This document shows, piece by piece, positions 21,041 to 26,633 of a stretch of DNA of 26,633 nucleotides. Origin of the DNA: Guillardia theta CCMP2712 (lineage: Eukaryota > Cryptophyceae > Pyrenomonadales > Geminigeraceae); NCBI RefSeq assembly GCF_000315625.1, contig NW_005434378.1, forward strand, positions 1-26,633, given 5' to 3'. How positions within the stretch are numbered: position 1 is the stretch's first letter; every line of letters starts with the position of its first letter. The notes under the pieces were generated by a model. It did no database searches. It saw only the letters and a list, made by a program, of their open reading frames with translations, and had not been told where the DNA came from. Made by a program: the position numbers and the translations under genes.

Positions 21041-21498
21041 CGTAGCGCTGCTTTAGCGACTGCAAGGCTTGTGAGGTTGTGTGTACAACAGTGCTGCGTG
21101 CCAAGGTCAGGAGAGACGTGCCGGTGACGCCATGTGTAAGAACATAGAACTCCCAATTGTACGGTATCAGTATTTCTAGGACAGATAGTCTAATACGACG
21201 CTCTCTCTTCATTTATCGTAGTAAATGTTTTGGATAGCACAAAATTACCAAGTTTTGCTCCATCGTGCGTGAAATTACGGTGCTGTGCAAGTGACAGGAA
21301 GCGAGCTTCAAGTCCTATCGAACAGCAGTAACCTGCCCCTCTGGTTAAGTTTTAGAAAGACCATACCTAAATGGTATAATGGGGTAAGTAACACAACGAA
21401 TGTGATATGAATGCCTTGGACTTGTGAACCTGACGAAATACAAGCATGTAAGAATATCTTCAGAGAACATCAAGCACAAAAATTTCATCAGCTTTCTA
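21041..21498. other. intergenic DNA between RNase H remnant and methyltransferase
   Basis: No gene, RNA or clear repeat is seen. Frames are short and lack motifs. Confidence 0.45.
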
Positions 21499-22521
21499 TC
21501 AACATGAGCTCTTGTGTCTTCGAAAAACCATGGATGTACGTGTAAACCAATCATAATTGTCAGAGGCCTTGCGGAACATTCGTTCACTCCGAAAATCTCT
21601 GAAATACTTCAGATCTCTAAAAATTGCCTCAATGTAGTCGTTGCCATGATTATTGATGTGATTATGACCACCCTGTCCAAGAATTGCCCAACTCAAAACA
21701 ATTCCCTTGCAATTGTGCCGATGCAGATTTCGTATTACAACACCCTCAAAACGACTTGGGACGTGTTCCCCTACCTCTAACGACACTACCCATTCCTTAA
21801 TGGGAAGATTGAATGGGATCGTCAAATCTAGAAATCGGACAAAGCCATTGGTGTACTCCTGTACATTGCCAGCACCGTCAAATGCCTGATAGTCAAGTTT
21901 GGGAAAGAATTTCAAAAGCTCACATCCATATTGTCCAACACCAGCTCCAAAATCGTACAGTGACGTGATATTCTCAGTTAGAATCAAACGTTTCAAAGCT
22001 AGAAGCACTTGCTGTGATGCTTTTACATGGCGGGTAGGGCCAGGGATAACGTATCCTTCAGGAGTGACAATACTCCATAGCTTTCCAGGTTGTAAACACC
22101 ATCCGCCTGTGCCTGACACACTGTCATTGAGTCCAAGGCAAAGCTTACGAGATGCTGAATGACGATCATTCAACATCTTTTCTAGGAACGAATAAAGCTG
22201 TGGAGAAACTTCAAATCGAGCACTGTCTTCAATGTCGGAAATATTGTAATGCCTTGGACAATCGACCCTAGTTTGAGGGCATCCACATTTTGTTGGACAA
22301 CCCAATCCATACTCGGCAGGTCCAATCAATTTCTCGTTTATTTCCTTCAAATGCTTCAAGGAGTCAATCGTCGTACTGTAAAATTCACTCTTGTACACCA
22401 GAAAACGACTTCCATGCTTTGGCAATTTTGAGAACGCAAGAATCAGACAGAATGATACAATGAAAAAAACTGGAACAGAGTGATTACGTGCAAACCTAGA
22501 AGTAATATTGCCCGGGACCAT
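21499..22521 (-). CDS. membrane-anchored SAM-dependent methyltransferase, 340 aa
   Basis: The frame is open from 22590, but its first codon there is GTG. The first ATG (22519-22521) gives 340 residues. Residues about 15-31 (VPVFFIVSFCLILAFS) form one transmembrane segment close to the N-terminus, suggesting a type II Golgi or ER protein. A Cys-rich stretch follows (CPTKCGCPQTRVDCP, about 75-89). The class I methyltransferase fold shows motif I SLYDFGAGVGQYG (about 187-199), a post-I acidic region DYQAFDGAG, and EVGEHVP (about 249-255). SWAILGQGGHNHINNHGNDY (about 277-296) is a likely substrate-side loop. The substrate is unknown; a glycan or lipid in the secretory pathway would suit the topology and the GT61 gene in the same region, but that is inference. 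No damage is seen. Confidence 0.8.
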   Translation of the reverse strand: MVPGNITSRFARNHSVPVFFIVSFCLILAFSKLPKHGSRFLVYKSEFYSTTIDSLKHLKEINEKLIGPAEYGLGCPTKCGCPQTRVDCPRHYNISDIEDSARFEVSPQLYSFLEKMLNDRHSASRKLCLGLNDSVSGTGGWCLQPGKLWSIVTPEGYVIPGPTRHVKASQQVLLALKRLILTENITSLYDFGAGVGQYGCELLKFFPKLDYQAFDGAGNVQEYTNGFVRFLDLTIPFNLPIKEWVVSLEVGEHVPSRFEGVVIRNLHRHNCKGIVLSWAILGQGGHNHINNHGNDYIEAIFRDLKYFRDFRSERMFRKASDNYDWFTRTSMVFRRHKSSC

Positions 22522-22848
22522 GGCACCAGTAGAGGTTTTATGGATGTAGGCTTGAATTGCGAAGTTTAGAGGGTCCTGTTGTTCGGGCACTAGGGGTTTT
22601 CAGGAAAATCCAAGCAAGTAGCATCCAGCCAGTAAGTTTGAATTTTCCGATTTCAAATTAGGCGAGATTTGAGAGGACGCATGAAAGTCAACCTAAATGC
22701 ATAGGAAGCACCTGTTACGGAATCCCCCTAAAATTTGTACCACGAAATGTTTTTTTTGGAACTGTCGATATATTCATTTTCCAGTAACTTGGGCGGGCCG
22801 AAGCCCGTCGCCAGATTTGAGCCGGCAATGGCAATGATGCCTGAAGGT
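22522..22848. other. upstream region of the methyltransferase gene
   Basis: This is presumably the promoter side of the minus-strand gene. It contains one TTTGTACCA motif (GTACC at 22737), like those in the transposons, but no terminal repeat of the CATNNCG type, and a small inverted repeat GGCGGGC...GCCCGTC near 22792-22812. Confidence 0.45.
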
Positions 22849-23838
22849 GCCTGATCTCTCCGGGCGGCCGTGACCGGTCAGCGGACCGTGTCAGCAGGCC
22901 CGTGACATGTCAGCCGGCTGACAGGGGCCGTGACCCGGCTGACAGGCTCACCTGACCGGTCACGTGACACATCACGTGACCGAGACAAGACTTTTTTATA
23001 TCGCAGATCCAAAAACCCATAGGACATTTCTCCCAGGGGGAAGAAAACCTCCCTTGACCCCCCTGTTTCTCGACGGATCCTGCCGGCCGGGCCGGTCAGT
23101 AGACCGACTGCAGCCTTCAGCCCCGCCTCAGACCCCCTGGAGGCCCGCCAGGAGGCTAAGTGTCCGGAGATTGGCCGGGGGCCTGATCTCTCCGGGCGGC
23201 CGTGACCGGTCAGCGGCTCGGACCGTGTCAGCAGGCCCGTGACATGTCAGCCGGCTGACAGGGGCCGTGACCCGGCTGACAGGCTCACCTGACCGGTCAC
23301 GTGACACATCACGTGACCGAGACAAGACGGAAGTTTTTTATATCGCAGATCCAAAAACCCATAGGACATTTCTCCCAGGGGAAGAAAACCTCCCTTGACC
23401 CCCCTGTTTCTCGACGGATCCTGCCGGCCGGGCCGGTCAGTAGACCGACTGCAGCCTTCAGCCCCGCCTCAGACCCCCTGGAGGCCCGCCAGGAGGCTAA
23501 GTGTCCGGAGATTGGCCGGGGGCCTGATCTCTCCGGGCGGCCGTGACCGGTCAGCGGACCGTGTCAGCAGGCCCGTGACATGTCAGCCGGCTGACAGGGG
23601 CCGTGACCCGGCTGACAGGCTCACCTGACCGGTCACGTGACACATCACGTGACCGAGACAAGACTTTTTTATATCGCAGATCCAAAAACCCACAGGACAT
23701 TTCTCCCAGGGGGAAGAAAACCTCCCTTGACCCCCCTGTTTCTCGACGGATCCTGCCGGCCGGGCCGGTCAGTAGACCGACTGCAGCCTTCAGCCCCGCC
23801 TCGGACCCCCTGGAGGCCCGCCAGGAGGCTAAGTGTCC
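22849..23838 (-). repeat. 332-bp satellite array in inverted orientation
   Basis: Nearly three units are present as the reverse complement of the arrays at 1-18201. They begin mid-unit at GCCTGATCTCTCC and end at GTGTCC (23838), where E3 starts. Indels include TCG at about 23217 and GGAAG at about 23329. Several units carry GGGCCGGTCAG where the other arrays have a one-base different text (reverse complement CTGACGGGCCC), so this array has its own variants. Confidence 0.95.
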
Positions 23839-23858
23839 CATTACGTCATGATCTTGAA
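23839..23858 (+). repeat. E3 left terminal inverted repeat
   Basis: CATTACGTCATGATCTTGAA, 20 of 20 bases matching the inverse of 26474-26493. Confidence 0.93.
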
Positions 23859-26473
23859 ATTTGGTCCATTTCTTCCTGAACGGGGTTGTTCGCAAACACA
23901 TCAAATTGTGGGGTGGGGTGGTCTACTACAGGTTTTAAAGTTGCTTTCTGGTACTGTTTACAAGTATGTAAAATTTCAAATCCAGTTTCAAATTGACTTC
24001 GAGTACTCCCCGGCTTCCCCTACACGCCCGACATGTCGCCATCTACACGCCGGCACGCAGTACCGAAGCGCCCTCCATGATGCATGGCGTCGGCGCATGC
24101 AAGAGCTGAAGCAACAGGCATTTGTGTTCTTCGTTCAAAGCAAACAAGTATCAAGTCTGACATGAAGAAATGGAGGTCTGAAGCAGGTGGTGAAGGAGTA
24201 TGATTGCGTAGAGGTACGTCACACCTCGATTATCGCTTCTCATGGGATTGAAGGCTGAGAATGCTGGTTTGGCATGAATGAAAAACTTGAGATTGATGCA
24301 ATTTTGGAGATGTTTGGAACAGGCAGCGTCTTCTTCTGAGTTAGAATGAAGCTGAACGATAGTTGTCAAGCCGCTTTAGTGCAAGCACCTCGAGATTTTC
24401 AAGATCTGCACTTCATGATTTGAATCATCTGTGGCGCCATGCAAGATGCCAGTCCGAATTCAAACGTCTTGAAGTTTTCATCATGATTTGCATCGCTACC
24501 TCATTATATTTTGACATTAGATAATGATGCTTCGCATGTGTAAAATGTTGGGATTACACTACAACCTTTCAGATGCATGTTCTTGTTCTAGACAAAGTAA
24601 CATCAATAGAATATACATACATGTCGTACAATTGTCACAATTATGACTATGTACAAGTTAGACTCGTGTCTGGCTGTAGATTTATTCCAAACCGCAAGTT
24701 ACACTCTCCGTCCTCTTTGGCTTTGAACTTCTTTCACCGACAGATTTATCATCTTAGCTGTGATGGGCTTGTTGCAATGGCTCTGCTTCCACTGCTCAGA
24801 GAAGTGCACTGATGCACAACGCCCGGCATTCAAGTCCAGCCTTCAACTATCAATACTTGAAAGCACGAGAGAAAACTCCTCGGCAATGGAATCGCATGAG
24901 AGAAGACTCTGAGAGAAGGAATGGCTAGTACAGCTCATGAGAGTTGTTTTCAAAAATCAACTGCAGTGCGACAGACAATTCTGGCGATCTCAATCATGAT
25001 TCAGCTTTCAAGTGGCTGATGCGTTCGCTGGCAGAGAGCTAACCTTGTCTGGAGGCAGCTGATGTCTCATGCTTTCTTCATCTTTGTTTGCCTATTCGAT
25101 TAGTTGCTTGTAAAGCTATATGTATGACCATCATGTGCACGATGCCAGGCTCAGTGCCCGGCATGGTGGAGTTGTGAATGAAACTGTTGCACGCTATCAC
25201 ATGCATAGTACCATGCTAGAGTATGTGACGTGCAAGTTCCTCATTGCATGAAATGAATGTCACCAACAGAGAGAGAGTCACATACATCTGCATACAATGT
25301 GCAAGCATCATTGGTGACGCCACTTTCTTTTGGCGTTCACCTGATTCAAATCCATCGCAAACATAGAAAAGCAACAGCAAGTATCTTCAAATCTGCTTCA
25401 CTTTCATCTCACGTAGCATTCTGGTACCAGGATGCTAGGGTGGCAACGCAACAAGGAGGATCGCATTTCCATCAAGTATTCGAAGGTTGCATCTCTCATC
25501 GCACCCTGATCCATTTTCCTCATGTTTTCCTTCTCAAAGTGTGAAAATCGCTTATATAACTAAGATACATCATCATCGAGGCGTCTCAGTGCAAACACAA
25601 GAAGGCAAGTGACATGCTTGTTGGGATAATGTAACCATGCAAATTTGAATCCTTGCCGCTCAAAACAGTATTTGATGCATATTTACACCATCACAAGATC
25701 AAGAAAGCAAACATCATCATTAACATACAGTTAAAACTATTCTCACCATGCTTCAAAGCTTCTTTGTATTCACAAGCAACTCAACGAACTCAGATTCAAA
25801 TCTTCTCTTTCCTCTTGGAATCCAAGAGTGGTTCTCAACCATTATGGATAGGTTCAAAGAGAAGTTTTCTATTCATCCACATGACAGTACACATAGATTC
25901 GAAGTCTCTCACCATTCAAATTGGTTGTCGCGCGCGAGCAAGGGATCGGTTCGCCATCTCTTGCTTGGTCGAGGGAGGGGGGATTTGGGGAAAGTGAAGG
26001 AAAGGGGTGACCCCTACCCCCTTTTTCTGTATTTCAAACTTGGAAAGCAGGGGGTGGAGGTGTCTTGTTTCCAATCACCTACCCTCGCATTCCCAAGAGA
26101 ACCTGGGGTTAAAATGGGGGTACTCATGCATGTAAATTCAAACCAGCCGTTTGTTGGGTGCGGGGGGGTGGAACACAGTTCACCATCACCCTGAAATCGC
26201 CTTAAAAGCGTATTAGAACTGTACGAGGAGCTCGAGATCCGGTACTAACAGGCTCCAAGAACAGCCTCAATTTGCCTTGTCTACCCCCCTTGAAGGACCT
26301 CACAACCACAAACGGGGTAGTGCTACACCACCCGACATTTGATAGGGGAAAGGAGGGTAGTCTAAAGCAGATATGTGTGCTTCTGGACCCCGGACGGCAA
26401 GCTATGCCCCCCTCAGGACTAATTGGATCTGGCCCACTGGGCCAGCCTTTGTACCAGAAGCATTATTGAGTAA

Positions 26474-26493
26474 TTCAAGATCATGACGTAATG
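26474..26493 (-). repeat. E3 right terminal inverted repeat
   Basis: The inverse of the left terminus; satellite DNA resumes two bases later. Confidence 0.93.
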
Positions 26494-26494
26494 A

Positions 26495-26597
26495 ACTGCA
26501 GCCTTCAGCCCCGCCTCAGACCCCCTGGAGGCCACTAATACATAAAGCGTAACAGAGAATCACAGAGCTAAGTGTCCGGAGATTGGCCGGGGGCCTG
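26495..26597 (-). repeat. satellite fragment with 34-bp filler
   Basis: Inverted-orientation satellite covers 26495-26533 and 26568-26597. Between them, 34 bp of unrelated sequence (26534-26567) replace the usual 10 bp (CGCCAGGAGG). After 26597 the sequence is unrelated up to the window end. Confidence 0.88.
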
Positions 26598-26633
26598 TGA
26601 GAGAATGTTCTGACAAAGGGGCTTTAGAATACG

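Larger units (their letters stand above)
23839..26493 (+). mobile_element. DNA transposon E3, putative non-autonomous element
   Basis: This 2655-bp segment is bounded by perfect 20-bp inverted repeats (CATTACGTCATGATCTTGAA). Its first eight bases are identical to those of E2. Satellite DNA flanks both ends, but the flanks do not match in phase (GTGTCC on the left, AACTGCAGCC on the right) and no 2-bp duplication is present, so a flank was deleted or recombined after insertion. GTAC motifs lie at 23950 (TCTGGTACT), 24060, 26221, 26241 (CCGGTACTA) and 26451 (TTTGTACCAGA), and G-rich or C-rich tracts at about 23909-23922, 26010-26052 and 26158-26170. No convincing gene was found; the interior at about 24170-25900 is featureless by eye. 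Confidence 0.82.

Noticed and set aside
18202-22848. A fourth transposon of the E1 family between satellite arrays
   Set aside because: The two edges share no inverted termini of the CATNNCG type and no duplication. The flanking satellites are in opposite orientation, and only one GTAC motif is present near the right edge.
25653-26194. Overlapping 114- and 148-codon frames in E3
   Set aside because: They overlap in different frames, include G-rich subterminal tracts and show no protein-family signature.
26534-26567. Telomere or chromosome end near the right edge
   Set aside because: No short telomeric repeat is present.

Overview
The window looks like nuclear DNA of a eukaryotic microbe. 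The signs are GT-AG introns of 52 and 55 bp that restore one reading frame, long non-coding stretches, a high-copy satellite, DNA transposons, a Ty3/gypsy remnant, and two membrane- or secretory-pathway enzymes of types common in algae and other protists. An alga such as a cryptophyte would fit, but nothing here fixes the lineage. No rRNA, tRNA or CRISPR was seen.

Layout. A GC-rich tandem satellite with a 332-bp unit forms the backbone. It runs in one orientation at 1-2444, 8809-10406, 12805-12950 and about 16857-18201, and in the opposite orientation at about 22849-23838 and 26495-26597. Two clean insertions split the first array. Element E1 (2445-8806, 6362 bp, 13-bp terminal inverted repeats, GG duplication) and element E2 (10407-12802, 2396 bp, 14-bp repeats, CG duplication) each interrupt one satellite unit. 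Removing E1 plus one copy of its duplication restores a unit of exactly 332 bp. A third element, E3 (23839-26493, 2655 bp, 20-bp repeats), also sits in satellite but lacks a matching duplication. All three begin CAT(A/T)(A/G)CGT and carry clusters of a TCTGGTAC-like motif near their ends, so they look like one transposon family with CACTA-like organisation but its own termini.

E1 appears to be the autonomous member. It has a three-exon gene for a putative 832-aa transposase (coiled coil, zinc-binding-type cysteines), a convergent gene for a 363-aa protein with a BAH-like domain, and a decayed fragment of a CDC7-like protein kinase that it probably captured from a host. E2 and E3 have no convincing genes and are probably mobilised in trans.

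Between the arrays lie segments that may be ordinary host DNA. One (12951-16856) has an intact glycosyltransferase family 61 gene, a fold-back repeat and a 173-bp hairpin-bearing tandem repeat. The other (18202-22848) has a multiply frameshifted gene of unknown family, a Ty3/gypsy RNase H remnant and an intact membrane-anchored SAM-dependent methyltransferase gene. The main novelty is the satellite-resident transposon family with its BAH-domain partner protein.
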